Shown here one piece after another: positions 24,125 through 32,824 of a stretch of DNA of 64,000 bases; within the stretch, counting starts at the first letter, position 1, and each line of letters opens with the position of its first letter. Both the position numbers and the translations under genes were made by a program. The notes under the pieces are model-generated. The model had not been told where the DNA came from and ran no database searches. It worked only from the letters and a program-made list of their open reading frames with translations. The DNA lies in assembly GCF_046557615.1 (NCBI RefSeq), contig NZ_JBKIII010000002.1, positions 310,001 to 374,000 on the forward strand, read 5' to 3'. The DNA comes from Haloferax sp046557615 (GTDB taxonomy: Archaea > Halobacteriota > Halobacteria > Halobacteriales > Haloferacaceae).

Positions 24125-24640
24125 ATGGAACCGCAATCACGGCGGCGCATACTGCACCTCATCGGGGTCGGCCTGACGGGATGGACAGCGGGGTGTTCGA
24201 CAGCGACACCATCGACAGAGAACAACGTCCCGATGATGGCGACACGAGTTCCCGATTCGGATTCGATATCTGTTGCGGAGCTAGCTACCCCATCACCGAC
24301 TGATTCCGAACCGGAGTCAAAGACTCAAACAATCGAATTCCGGCGGGCAACTGCGACGGTGTCGCTGGACTGCACCGACTTCTCGTTGCGCATGGAACCC
24401 GCTTCGGTCGAGTACTTCCTCGACCTCCTCTACCGCGACGAGACGACCGACGAGGTGCAGTGGTCTTCTGCGGGGCCGCTCACCGGTCGCGTGACCGACT
24501 CCTTCGGCGACACCGAGTTTCTCCTGCTCGAAATCGACATTCAAATCTCCGGTGAACCACCGGCGAAAGTCTATCTACCCGATGGGTGTTTCGAGGGCGG
24601 ACAACCGCGGAGTGGGATGCGAGGAGAACAGAACGAATAG
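24125..24640 (+). CDS. Lipoprotein of unknown function
   Basis: The 171-residue protein has a lipobox WTAGC (Cys24) after MEPQSRRRILHLIGVGLTG, in which consecutive arginines suit Tat export. A Ser/Thr-rich linker and a beta-rich domain follow (TQTIEFRRATATVSLDC, EFLLLEIDIQI). No family is recognised. TGTATATACA, a 10-bp palindrome at 24014-24023, lies about 100 bp upstream and may contain its promoter. Confidence 0.7.
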   Translation: MEPQSRRRILHLIGVGLTGWTAGCSTATPSTENNVPMMATRVPDSDSISVAELATPSPTDSEPESKTQTIEFRRATATVSLDCTDFSLRMEPASVEYFLDLLYRDETTDEVQWSSAGPLTGRVTDSFGDTEFLLLEIDIQISGEPPAKVYLPDGCFEGGQPRSGMRGEQNE

Positions 24641-24653
24641 TGGCTCACCGGCC

Positions 24654-25286
24654 CTACGCCTCGACCGGTGGTCGGGTGTACGTGTACTCTCTCACGGCCA
24701 CGAGTACGATGGCGACGCTGGCGACAGTCCACGCCCCGACTAACTGCATTGGGGCGAGTATCGGAAAGTCGAATTCAGGGCCGAGAAGGTGGAAGGTGAC
24801 GCCGAGTGCGGCGAGCGCCACCATGTTTCGGGCTGGATAGCGGCCGATATACGCTCGTCTAGTGAGCCACAGCAGTACGAATCCGTAGCCCATGACCGGG
24901 AGTTCGTACGCCCAGTAGACGAACCAAAATCCGCCATCTCCCCACGTTTTGAGTTCGTAGTACGCTCCTTGATAGTCAGCGATGTACCACCCAGAGCCGG
25001 GGTCAACGGTGTCTGTCGCATACTCAAAATCGTCAGGCCAGTCCTCGCGTCCGTAAATCGAATGCGAGCCATCTGGCGATTCGATAGACTTCCGTACCGC
25101 GCGTTGCGCATCTTGCGATAAGTCGTCGTACTGATGTATGGGTATCTCACCATCTAACAACGACTGCGCTGCTGGTTCTGTCGAGAAAGTCGCCCGCTCG
25201 GTCCAGTCGTGCATCAGCACCGGCGACGCAACGAGTGAGAGTCCGACGACTGCGGCCAACAGTACAACGACGGCCTCTCGATTCAT
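24654..25286 (-). CDS. Membrane protein, four predicted TM helices
   Basis: The 210-residue protein has an N-terminal TM helix, an outside polar domain of about 95 residues (QYDDLSQDAQRAVRKSIE, WYIADYQGAYYELK) and three further TM helices. A short tail follows. The start at 25286 gives MNREAVVVLLAAVVG. The extracytoplasmic domain looks like those of halobacterial DUF7979-type proteins, but I am not sure of this. Confidence 0.65.
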   Translation of the reverse strand: MNREAVVVLLAAVVGLSLVASPVLMHDWTERATFSTEPAAQSLLDGEIPIHQYDDLSQDAQRAVRKSIESPDGSHSIYGREDWPDDFEYATDTVDPGSGWYIADYQGAYYELKTWGDGGFWFVYWAYELPVMGYGFVLLWLTRRAYIGRYPARNMVALAALGVTFHLLGPEFDFPILAPMQLVGAWTVASVAIVLVAVREYTYTRPPVEA

Positions 25287-25446
25287 ACCTGAACTCCACG
25301 AACTGCTGACAAGTACTTTCTGGACCAAAACCTCTGTTTCCACTGGAATTTGGGTCTAACTCGTGCCCGTCTGATGTCCGTCTCGTGCCCGAATTCGGCA
25401 AATCTGTTTCATACCCCCCGGCCACGAGATGAGTGGGTGATACCCA

Positions 25447-26070
25447 ATGCGAACCAAGACACTCATCGGCGCACTCCTCGCGGTACTCGTCGTCTCCGGC
25501 GGTATCGTCGGACTCGCCGCGGCACAGGAGACGACAACCGAGCAACCGACCGACGACGCACAGACCGCTGACCAAGCGACCGACTCGACCACGGACAACG
25601 TAACAGACCGCCGACCGACGGACCCCGCTTACACCAACCTCTCGACGTTCCTCGACCAGTTCGACCTGACCGACGAACAGAAGCAATCTATCGAAGACGA
25701 AGTGAGCGAGATGCGTGCCGACGACGCGTCTTCCCACGCGATTCGTCTCGTCGTCCACGGGCGACTCCACCAGTACGGCGTCACGCACGAAGATATGCAC
25801 GAAGTCCGCTTCGAGAATCGCCTCGATGGGAAACTCGACCGCCTACAAGCCCACTACGACCTGAGCGACGACGAAGTCGAGACGCTCCGTGATGCGGTCG
25901 AGGCTGCCCGTGCAGACGGCGCGAACCCCGGTGAACTTCGTGAAGTCGCTCTCGACACACTCGAAAAGCTCGGCCACGACGTGAGCGACCTCCGCGAACG
26001 TTGGAATGAGCGTTCGGCCCAGAACTGGCATCGCCACGACGGCGACCGTGACCGCGGAGTTGGTCGCTAA
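25447..26070 (+). CDS. Secreted acidic helical protein
   Basis: The 207-residue protein has a signal peptide (MRTKTLIGALLAVLVVSGG, cleavage probably after LAAAQ) and an Asp/Thr-rich spacer. Helical segments then carry a repeated pattern (FDLTDEQKQSIEDEV and YDLSDDEVETLRDAV), somewhat like periplasmic Spy/CpxP or EF-hand-like helices. TGGGT-GAT-ACCCA (25434-25446) forms an inverted repeat directly before the start codon. Function is unknown. Confidence 0.7.
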   Translation: MRTKTLIGALLAVLVVSGGIVGLAAAQETTTEQPTDDAQTADQATDSTTDNVTDRRPTDPAYTNLSTFLDQFDLTDEQKQSIEDEVSEMRADDASSHAIRLVVHGRLHQYGVTHEDMHEVRFENRLDGKLDRLQAHYDLSDDEVETLRDAVEAARADGANPGELREVALDTLEKLGHDVSDLRERWNERSAQNWHRHDGDRDRGVGR

Positions 26071-26191
26071 CAACGCGCGAACGCTAATCTCGCTGACCAC
26101 TCGTGTCTCTCTCTATTTCGAACATGGATGCTGTTCCGGTCCCTCCACCGGCCCCCATCGTTTTTATACTCAACCTGAGAGGTGCAAACAG

Positions 26192-26473
26192 ATGCGTCGG
26201 GTGCTCTGGTGGCTCATCGGCGGTGCTCGCGGTGGGAAAAACCGCCTGCGTATCGTTCGGACGCTCGCCGACACACCGATGAACGCGAACCAACTCGCCG
26301 ACGAACTGGATTTGAACTACAAGACGGTCCGTCACCACCTCGAACTCCTCGAAGAAAACGGAGTTTTGACCACCATGGGCGACGGCTACGGCAAGACGTA
26401 CTTTCTCTCAGACCGCATGGAACAGAACGTAGACATCCTCGACCAAATCGCACAGGAGGCCGACCTCGAATGA
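26192..26473 (+). CDS. ArsR-like winged-helix regulator
   Basis: The 93-residue protein is almost entirely a winged-helix DNA-binding domain: RLRIVRTLADTPMNANQLAD, then NYKTVRHHLELLEENGVL and a wing at GDGYGKTYFLS. It overlaps the next membrane-protein gene by ATGA, so the pair is co-translated; it probably regulates its own operon. A start at 26192 follows a GAGGTG ribosome site. Confidence 0.88.
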   Translation: MRRVLWWLIGGARGGKNRLRIVRTLADTPMNANQLADELDLNYKTVRHHLELLEENGVLTTMGDGYGKTYFLSDRMEQNVDILDQIAQEADLE

Positions 26474-26880
26474 GCGACGTTGAACCCGACCCAATGAAGC
26501 GGACGCTGTTTGTGACGCTCATCGGCGTACTCATCGCAATCGGTGCGACACTCATCGTTCCTGCCGCACTCGGACGCGATATCCGTCCGCGGCTTGCGCT
26601 CTTCTTGCAGGTGAAACTGCTCGTCTCGACGTTCAACGTCGTCTTGCTCGTCGCGCTCGCGTACAACTACGTTCGGGTCTACCGCGACTTGCCGAACCCG
26701 TTTACCCTGAGTCTCGTCGTGTTCACCATCTCGCTGTTGCTGTACGCGCTCACCTCGAATCCGCTGGCGGCCATCGTCTTCGGATTCCGCCCACAGGTGA
26801 GTATCGGGGCGTTCACCTTCCTCCCCGACCTCTTTGCGACCGTCGCGGTCGTCGTCTTGCTGTATCAGAGTTATCGGTGA
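26470..26880 (+). CDS. Four-TM membrane protein co-translated with regulator
   Basis: The 136-residue protein starts within the stop of the winged-helix gene (ATGA). It has four hydrophobic helices (about residues 10-30, 40-62, 70-90 and 105-133) and a short cytoplasmic N-terminus. It resembles many haloarchaeal membrane proteins paired with a small HTH protein. No transport motif is visible. Confidence 0.75.
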   Translation: MSDVEPDPMKRTLFVTLIGVLIAIGATLIVPAALGRDIRPRLALFLQVKLLVSTFNVVLLVALAYNYVRVYRDLPNPFTLSLVVFTISLLLYALTSNPLAAIVFGFRPQVSIGAFTFLPDLFATVAVVVLLYQSYR

Positions 26881-26904
26881 GGGCGCGGTGGCTGTCTCGG
26901 CCTT

Positions 26905-27828
26905 CTATCGGCTATTTCGGTCTGCCCATGGACTGAGAATCGCGTAGACCGCCTCGTTCATCGGCACGTCGATACCGACGGCGTCGGCGTGTCGAGCCAC
27001 CGACCCGTGGAGTGCTTCGAGTTCCATCGGTTTGTCGTGAGTCAGGTCGTAGTGGAGCGACGAGTACATCGCTGGGTCGAGGTCACGCGCGAATTCGAGC
27101 CACTCCGTAACGAGGCCCTCAGGAAGGTCTACGCCCTCCGCGCGGGCGACTGTGACCACTTCAACCATGATGTCACGAAACATCTCCCACGAGGCGTCGC
27201 TCTCTCGAACGTCGCCTATCGGGAGACGCGTGGTCGCAGTCATTCCTGCCTGCGCACAGATGAACGCGAACTTTCGCCAGAGCTCGGTGTTGATGTCCTC
27301 CGCGTGGACGGCGTCGATACCGTCACTCGCTGAGAACGCATCGTGAAGTGCGGCGATTCGGTCGCTCTTCTCGCCATCGAGTTCGCCGTAGACGAATCGT
27401 GCCGGGCCACCAGTGTGTTCGACGACGCCCGGTTCTTTGATGGTCGAGAAGATGTACGCGACGCCACCGACCACGTGTTCGTCGCCGACGACCTCGGCAA
27501 CCCATCGCTCGCTGTCGACGCCGTTCTGAAACGAGACGACCGCCGTGTTCTCGCCGAGAAGTGGTTCGAGGTCCGCCGCGGCCCCTTTGACGTCGTACGC
27601 TTTCGTGCAGAGCAATACGTACTCACACGACCCGATGTCTTCTGGGTCGTCTGTCGCCGGGAGTTCGACTGCCGTGTCGCCAGCGACGCTCTCGACGCGC
27701 AACCCCTCGGACTGGAGTGCATCGAGGTGCGGCCCTCGGGCGATGAGATGGACTTCGTGCCCGGCGTCTGCCAGTCTCGCCCCGAGATATCCACCGACTC
27801 CGCCCGCTCCAAAGATGGCGAATTTCAT
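26905..27828 (-). CDS. 2-dehydropantoate 2-reductase family oxidoreductase
   Basis: The 307-residue protein has the NADPH-binding motif FGAGGVGGYLGARLA, the conserved Lys in LLCTKAYDV, the Asn in SFQNGVD and a C-terminal helical domain with KFAFICAQAG and KPMELEALHG. This is the ketopantoate reductase (PanE/ApbA) family, used for coenzyme A synthesis; several paralogues act on other oxoacids. The start at 27828 places the Rossmann motif at residue 5. Confidence 0.87.
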   Translation of the reverse strand: MKFAIFGAGGVGGYLGARLADAGHEVHLIARGPHLDALQSEGLRVESVAGDTAVELPATDDPEDIGSCEYVLLCTKAYDVKGAAADLEPLLGENTAVVSFQNGVDSERWVAEVVGDEHVVGGVAYIFSTIKEPGVVEHTGGPARFVYGELDGEKSDRIAALHDAFSASDGIDAVHAEDINTELWRKFAFICAQAGMTATTRLPIGDVRESDASWEMFRDIMVEVVTVARAEGVDLPEGLVTEWLEFARDLDPAMYSSLHYDLTHDKPMELEALHGSVARHADAVGIDVPMNEAVYAILSPWADRNSR

Positions 27829-27960
27829 AGCGCAAGTAGACGAGACCAGATGAAAGAGATTGGGAAGGCGGGGCTCTCTCGTCCCGTGCGTCGTTCTCTC
27901 TGGATGAGAACCGGTGCCATATGTAATATTCTGTTGACACGAATTCGTAGGTGAACAACC

Positions 27961-28863
27961 ATGCCTTCCATCAAACACCGAATCAGTACACACCCAGTAG
28001 CGGTCTTTTTCATCCTCGCGTATGCCATTACGTGGGCTATCGAGGCACCCGTCTTCTTGTTCGACTTGGAACCATCGTGGACGACGTGGGGTCTTTTTAC
28101 TCTCGGTGCGCTCGGTCCGTTCCTCGCTGCTGTCGTCGTCTTGTGGGCGGCCGGTGAGTCGGTCCGAGAGTGGTTCACACCACGACTTCGCTGGCGACTC
28201 GCCCCCCGGTGGTACATCGCTGTCGTCGGTATCCCACTCGTGTTCGTCGCACTCGGGACGGCAATATACGGTCTCCTCGGGTACCCCATCGACCTCGGCG
28301 TCCTCGATTTAGGATTCGTGTTCTACCTCACACTCCCGCTTTTCATCCTCTTCGAAGCCATCGTCGGTGGCGGGAAAGAAGAACTGGGCTGGCGAGGGTT
28401 CGCCCTGCCGAAGTTGCAAGCCCGATACGGCGCGGTGCAATCAGGACTGCTCATCGGTGTCCTCTGGGCACTCTGGCACCTCCCGATGTTCTTCACCGCC
28501 TCGGCACCCCACGGGACGTGGCCGCTCGGACAGCAGGTACTCTGGGGCGTCAGCATCGTCGGCTTCTCACTCGTCTTGACGTGGCTCTACAACGAGACGG
28601 GCAGTGCGTGGATAGCGATGCTCGGTCACGGTGCGATGAACCTCTTGAGTGGTCTCATCCCAATCGACGCGACGGTCGTCGGGACGCCAATCTACGACGA
28701 AGTTCGCGTGGCCGCTATCGGTGCGTTTGCGGCGGCAGTGTGGCTCGTTGCGCTCGTACTCATCGCCACACAGGGACCAGACCACCTCGCACGCCATCCA
28801 GCAGAGACCAGCGGGTTCTCTGAGACGATATCATCGACACGTCACCCGCGACAAGCTAACTGA
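27961..28863 (+). CDS. CPBP (CAAX-type) intramembrane metalloprotease
   Basis: The 300-residue membrane protein has eight or so TM helices and the abortive-infection/CAAX protease motifs: EELGWRG (about 141-147), HLPMF (178-182) and HGAMN (about 225-229). These supply the Glu and His metal ligands. Haloarchaeal members may process prenylated or membrane proteins or resist bacteriocins (halocins); the target is unknown here. It is divergent from the PanE-like gene. Confidence 0.92.
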   Translation: MPSIKHRISTHPVAVFFILAYAITWAIEAPVFLFDLEPSWTTWGLFTLGALGPFLAAVVVLWAAGESVREWFTPRLRWRLAPRWYIAVVGIPLVFVALGTAIYGLLGYPIDLGVLDLGFVFYLTLPLFILFEAIVGGGKEELGWRGFALPKLQARYGAVQSGLLIGVLWALWHLPMFFTASAPHGTWPLGQQVLWGVSIVGFSLVLTWLYNETGSAWIAMLGHGAMNLLSGLIPIDATVVGTPIYDEVRVAAIGAFAAAVWLVALVLIATQGPDHLARHPAETSGFSETISSTRHPRQAN

Positions 28864-28878
28864 GAAGAAACTGTGAGT

Positions 28879-29742
28879 CTACCGCGATGCGAACCGACCA
28901 AGCAACTGCGCGCCACGAACCGCACCGCGCTTGGCTAAGTACCCGCTCTTGAGCGCGCCAATCTTGGCGTAGTAGCCAGATTTGAGTGCGCCTTCTTTGG
29001 CGAGAATGGCACTGACGAGTGCGCCCTGTTTCGCGTAGTAGGCAGATTTCCGACCGGCGGCACCGGCGTAGTGTTTCGTACTCGTCGGCAGTGGGGTGCG
29101 GCGGCCCTGAACGCGGGTCGAACCCTCACGAATCGCATCGAGGATGTCGTCGGCCGTGAGCGACGCCCGCGACACGTCTGGAATCTCGATTTCGGTGTAG
29201 GCACGCCCGACGTACCCGACTTTGTGGGCGTCGCTTCCGGCGACACTCGGGTAGGCGCGGCGGGCCGCAAAGCGGCGTGCGCGGCGGTTCTTGTAGCCCG
29301 TAAAGAGCCACGAGTTGTACGTCTCGATAGCGTCGAAGGCGTCACGGCCCACTTTCTCGTGATAGGCCGCGAGGCGCTTCTTTCGGATGCCGTGGCGACT
29401 CCGCTGGAAGGGATGCGGGACGATAGCGACACCGCCGTGGTCGTGGACCCATTGGGCAGTCTCATCGAGTGGTCGCCGCCGGGGTGGAAGTTTCTCGACG
29501 CCGAGGGCGAGGAGGTGGCCGTCCGCAGTGGAAACTTCGACACCCGGGATGCCGACGAGGCCGTACATCGGCGCGAGTTGCGCCGCGCGAACCGACTCGT
29601 CGATGACGTCGTGGTCGGTGATGACCACGGCGTCGAGGCCGATTTCGGCGGCCTGCTCCAAGATGAGTTCCACTGGGTCGTGCGCGTCGTATGACCCCTC
29701 GGAGTGAACGTGTGGGTCGAGACGGACAGTCAGCGTGGACAC
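28879..29742 (-). CDS. PHP-domain phosphoesterase with C-terminal 11-residue repeats
   Basis: The 287-residue protein has PHP metal-site motifs: RLDPHVHSEGSYD (His11, His13), ITDHD (His44), the Glu in GVEVS, VPHPF (His110) and GSDAH (Asp171, His173). PHP enzymes are metal-dependent phosphoesterases or nucleases. Residues 233-287 form five consecutive 11-residue repeats of SGYYAKIGALK type, predicted to make an amphipathic helix. The start is a GTG at 29742; an ATG two bases upstream is out of frame. Confidence 0.88.
   Translation of the reverse strand: MSTLTVRLDPHVHSEGSYDAHDPVELILEQAAEIGLDAVVITDHDVIDESVRAAQLAPMYGLVGIPGVEVSTADGHLLALGVEKLPPRRRPLDETAQWVHDHGGVAIVPHPFQRSRHGIRKKRLAAYHEKVGRDAFDAIETYNSWLFTGYKNRRARRFAARRAYPSVAGSDAHKVGYVGRAYTEIEIPDVSRASLTADDILDAIREGSTRVQGRRTPLPTSTKHYAGAAGRKSAYYAKQGALVSAILAKEGALKSGYYAKIGALKSGYLAKRGAVRGAQLLGRFASR
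28882..29046 (-). repeat. Five 11-residue coding repeats in the PHP protein
   Basis: The units are SAYYAKQGALV, SAILAKEGALK, SGYYAKIGALK, SGYLAKRGAVR and GAQLLGRFASR, without gaps. Small and aromatic residues alternate with Lys, giving one hydrophobic face in an 11/3 helix, as in apolipoproteins and synucleins. Confidence 0.85.
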
Positions 29743-29827
29743 ATAACACGTTTCGACTTCGAAGACGAAAAATCCACGTCCGAATCGTGCTAGCTTTTTT
29801 CATACCACTGAACTCGCTCTCGTCGTG

Positions 29828-29843
29828 GAATTTACGTAAATTC
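29828..29843. promoter_or_regulatory. 16-bp perfect palindrome upstream of the Rieske gene
   Basis: GAATTTACGTAAATTC is a perfect palindrome ending 42 bases before the start codon of the Rieske protein. This is where BRE/TATA elements lie for a near-leaderless transcript, so a bound regulator would compete with TFB/TBP. The regulator is unknown. Confidence 0.5.
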
Positions 29844-29885
29844 ATTTCAGCGAATCTTTAGGAACACTCCACACCAACTCAGTGT

Positions 29886-31625
29886 ATGGCAGTCTCTGAC
29901 ACATTCGTCCCCGCCTGTGACCGCGACGAACTCACTGAGGCGGGCCGCAAACTCGTCTCACTCGACGGTCATGCAATCGCTCTCTTCGACCACGAAGGGT
30001 CGGTTCGAGCGGTTGCAAACGCGTGCCCCCACATGGGTTTTCCACTGATTCGTGGGACCGTCGATGACGGTGTTCTCACGTGCCACTGGCATCACGCGCG
30101 CTTCGAACTCTCCTGCGGCGACACCTTCGACCCGTGGGCCGACGACGTACTCTCGTACCCGGTCGAAATTCGAGACGGAACCGTCTACGTGGACCCCTCT
30201 CCGGAACCCGACGAACCGCCCGCAGTTCACTGGCGACAACGCCTCGAAGACGGCCTCGAACGAAACCTCCGACTCGTCGTCGCAAAGGCCGTCATCGGCC
30301 TCCAAGACGAGGGTGTCCCGACCACCGACGCCATCGAAGCGGGCGTCAGGTTTGGCGCACAGTATCGACGTGAGGGATGGGGTCCCGGTCTCACCATCCT
30401 CACCGCGATGGCGAACGTCCTCGGCGACGTCGAGGGCGACGACGCCAAACGCGCGCTGTATCACGGGCTGATTCAGGTCGCCAGCGACACCGCAGGCGAA
30501 CCGCCCCGATTCGACCAAGACGCGTTCGAAGACGTCGATGCCGACTTCGACCGCTTGCTGTCGTGGTTCCGCGAGAGTATCGAAGTCCGCGACCCCGACG
30601 GCGCAGAACGCGTCTTACGAACCGCTATCGCCGCCGGTTACGTCGATGCCGACATCGCGCACATGCTCGGTGCGGCCGCCACGGATCACCGATACCTCGA
30701 CACCGGCCACATGCTCGATTTCGTCAACAAAGCCTGCGAGTCGCTCGACCACATCGGCTGGGAACACGCCGACGACGTACTTCCGAGTCTGGTTCGAGGC
30801 CTCGCAATGGCCGACAGAGCAGAAGAGTCCGCGTCGTGGCGACGCCCTATCGACCTCGCCGGGCGCTTAGACGACACGTTCGACGAACTGGACCAGTTCA
30901 TCCGATTCGGCAGGAATCGAACGTGGTCCAAACCAGCGGACATGCTCGAAACGCTCCTTGAGGACGACCCCGACGCAATCATCGACGTACTGGTCGAAGC
31001 GATTCGAGAAGGCGCGACGCCCGAAGACCTCGCCAGCGTCGTCGCGTTCGCCGCCGGTATGCGCGTGACACAGTTCTCGACCACCAACGAGTTCTCCGAC
31101 TGGAACACCGTTCACCACACGTTCACTTACGCGAACGCGGTTCACCAACTTACCCGCCGAACCGACGCGAAAGAACTCTACCGTGGTGTCTTCGACGCCG
31201 CTATCAACGTCTATCTCGACCGCTTCCTCAACACACCACCAGCGCCGCTCCCGACCACCGACGACGGGATGAACCCGGACGAGACGCTGGCACGCCTCAC
31301 TCAGGCGTTCGACATGGAAGGACAGGTCAACGATGCGGGCGCGGCCGCCGCGCACTTCCTCGACTCAGGCGGCGAAATCGGGACGCTCCGAAACGAACTC
31401 GCCGCGGCTCTCTTGCGTGAAGATGCAGGGTTCCACACCTACCAAGCCCTCGAAGCAGGATTCACACAGGCGGCCGAGCGGCCATCAGAAGAAGCACGGA
31501 CGCTCATGGTCGGGGTTGCCCGGTATCTCGCCGCCCATTCGCCGACGCGACGAGAGCGTGAGCAGACGTTCACTATCGCGGCACGACTCCAGCGCGGCGA
31601 GGCGATTCACGAAGCAGACGACTGA
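29886..31625 (+). CDS. Rieske [2Fe-2S] domain fused to a large helical domain
   Basis: The 579-residue protein has an N-terminal Rieske domain (about 1-105) with cluster ligands Cys47, His49, Cys66 and His69 in ACPHMG and CHWH. About 450 mostly helical residues follow, carrying many conserved-looking His/Asp clusters (ATDHRYLDTGHMLDF, VHHTFTYANAVHQL). The rest could be an oxygenase- or questin-oxidase-like catalytic domain, but this is not certain. It has a palindromic promoter element and appears monocistronic. Confidence 0.82.
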   Translation: MAVSDTFVPACDRDELTEAGRKLVSLDGHAIALFDHEGSVRAVANACPHMGFPLIRGTVDDGVLTCHWHHARFELSCGDTFDPWADDVLSYPVEIRDGTVYVDPSPEPDEPPAVHWRQRLEDGLERNLRLVVAKAVIGLQDEGVPTTDAIEAGVRFGAQYRREGWGPGLTILTAMANVLGDVEGDDAKRALYHGLIQVASDTAGEPPRFDQDAFEDVDADFDRLLSWFRESIEVRDPDGAERVLRTAIAAGYVDADIAHMLGAAATDHRYLDTGHMLDFVNKACESLDHIGWEHADDVLPSLVRGLAMADRAEESASWRRPIDLAGRLDDTFDELDQFIRFGRNRTWSKPADMLETLLEDDPDAIIDVLVEAIREGATPEDLASVVAFAAGMRVTQFSTTNEFSDWNTVHHTFTYANAVHQLTRRTDAKELYRGVFDAAINVYLDRFLNTPPAPLPTTDDGMNPDETLARLTQAFDMEGQVNDAGAAAAHFLDSGGEIGTLRNELAAALLREDAGFHTYQALEAGFTQAAERPSEEARTLMVGVARYLAAHSPTRREREQTFTIAARLQRGEAIHEADD

Positions 31626-31652
31626 TATCGCCGACCATGCCACGAGTGGCGT

Positions 31653-32690
31653 TCAGAACTGGTCGATGATTCGCTCTCCCGTCTCGATACCGCTCCAGAG
31701 AGCGGCGTGAACTCTCCCTTCACCGACGGTCCAATCGCCAGCAAAGTAGAGTCCGGCGTCCTCGCCGCGGCGGATGACTTCTTCGAACGCCGTGCCGTTC
31801 GGAAGCGCGTATCGCCAGCCTTGGTGGTCAACCCAGTCTGGGTCGCGCAGGCGGTCATCGTCGAGGAGTGTGGCGGCTTTGTCGGCGGCCACGGTGGCAA
31901 TCTCCTCGGGGTCGTCGTCGTAGTGCGCTTCTGACCACTCGGGGCTCATCTGGACGACTAAGAGGCTCTCACCGTCGGGGACGTGGCCGTCTTTACACTC
32001 TTCGCGGGCGAGCCAGCCGATATCGTGGTCTTTGTCGGTGTTGACGAGTGCGTACCACGGGTCGTCGCGCTCGAAGGGGTAGTGGAGCATTATCGAGCGA
32101 ATCGTCCGGTAGGTCACGCTACCTATCGCCTCGCGGAGGGCGACCATATCTTGACTTCCCCAGCCCATCTCGGTGAGGATACTGGCGGTCTGTGGGGCAG
32201 GTGGCGTGAGCAGAACCACGTCGAACGGGCCGTGTCGAACGTCGTCGGTATCGACTACCGACCAGACGCCAGTCTCGTAGTCGCGGTCGATTGCGGCGAC
32301 ACGCGTCTCGCGTTCGACCGTCGCGTTCGTCTGTTCGAGGAGGCGCTTTCCGAGTTGGGTGATTCCCGCTTCCCACGTCCACTTGTGTTCGTCGCGGCTG
32401 TCACCCTCGGCAATCTCGCCGTCGGTGTCGAACGTCCAGATTGGTTCGTCGATATCGACCAAGCCGTCGGTTCCGAGTTCTTGAATCAGGTCTGCGGTTC
32501 GCTCGTCGTAGTCTTTGACGTAGTTCGCGCCGTGGTCGTATCGGCACCCGTTCTTTCGGCGGGTTGCCGCGCGACCTGCGACGCCACGACTCTTCTCGAG
32601 AATCGTCACGTTCGAATCAGTCGTACGCAGCGCGTAGGCCGCCCCGATACCCGCAACGCCAGCGCCGACGATACACACGTTCCGGCTCAT
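31653..32690 (-). CDS. FAD-dependent amine oxidoreductase (renalase-like)
   Basis: The 345-residue protein starts with a dinucleotide motif, VCIVGAGVAGIGAAYALR, followed by LEKSRGVAGRAATRR and YDHGANY. It ends with a FAD-binding signature AGDWTVGEGRVHAALWSG. This matches renalase-like NAD(P)/FAD oxidoreductases. The substrate is unknown. The ATG at 32690 is preferred to a GTG two codons upstream. Confidence 0.87.
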   Translation of the reverse strand: MSRNVCIVGAGVAGIGAAYALRTTDSNVTILEKSRGVAGRAATRRKNGCRYDHGANYVKDYDERTADLIQELGTDGLVDIDEPIWTFDTDGEIAEGDSRDEHKWTWEAGITQLGKRLLEQTNATVERETRVAAIDRDYETGVWSVVDTDDVRHGPFDVVLLTPPAPQTASILTEMGWGSQDMVALREAIGSVTYRTIRSIMLHYPFERDDPWYALVNTDKDHDIGWLAREECKDGHVPDGESLLVVQMSPEWSEAHYDDDPEEIATVAADKAATLLDDDRLRDPDWVDHQGWRYALPNGTAFEEVIRRGEDAGLYFAGDWTVGEGRVHAALWSGIETGERIIDQF

Positions 32691-32824
32691 TGCCACTCTC
32701 CGTCTGCTCCAGCCAGCATTGCTCCTAGCTGAGGACGCAAGGTGCTAAAAGGCTCTCTCACCGGCGAATGTCGGCGGGTGCCGCAAGGCGAAAACAATTC
32801 ACCTCCCGCTTTCTCACACTTTGT

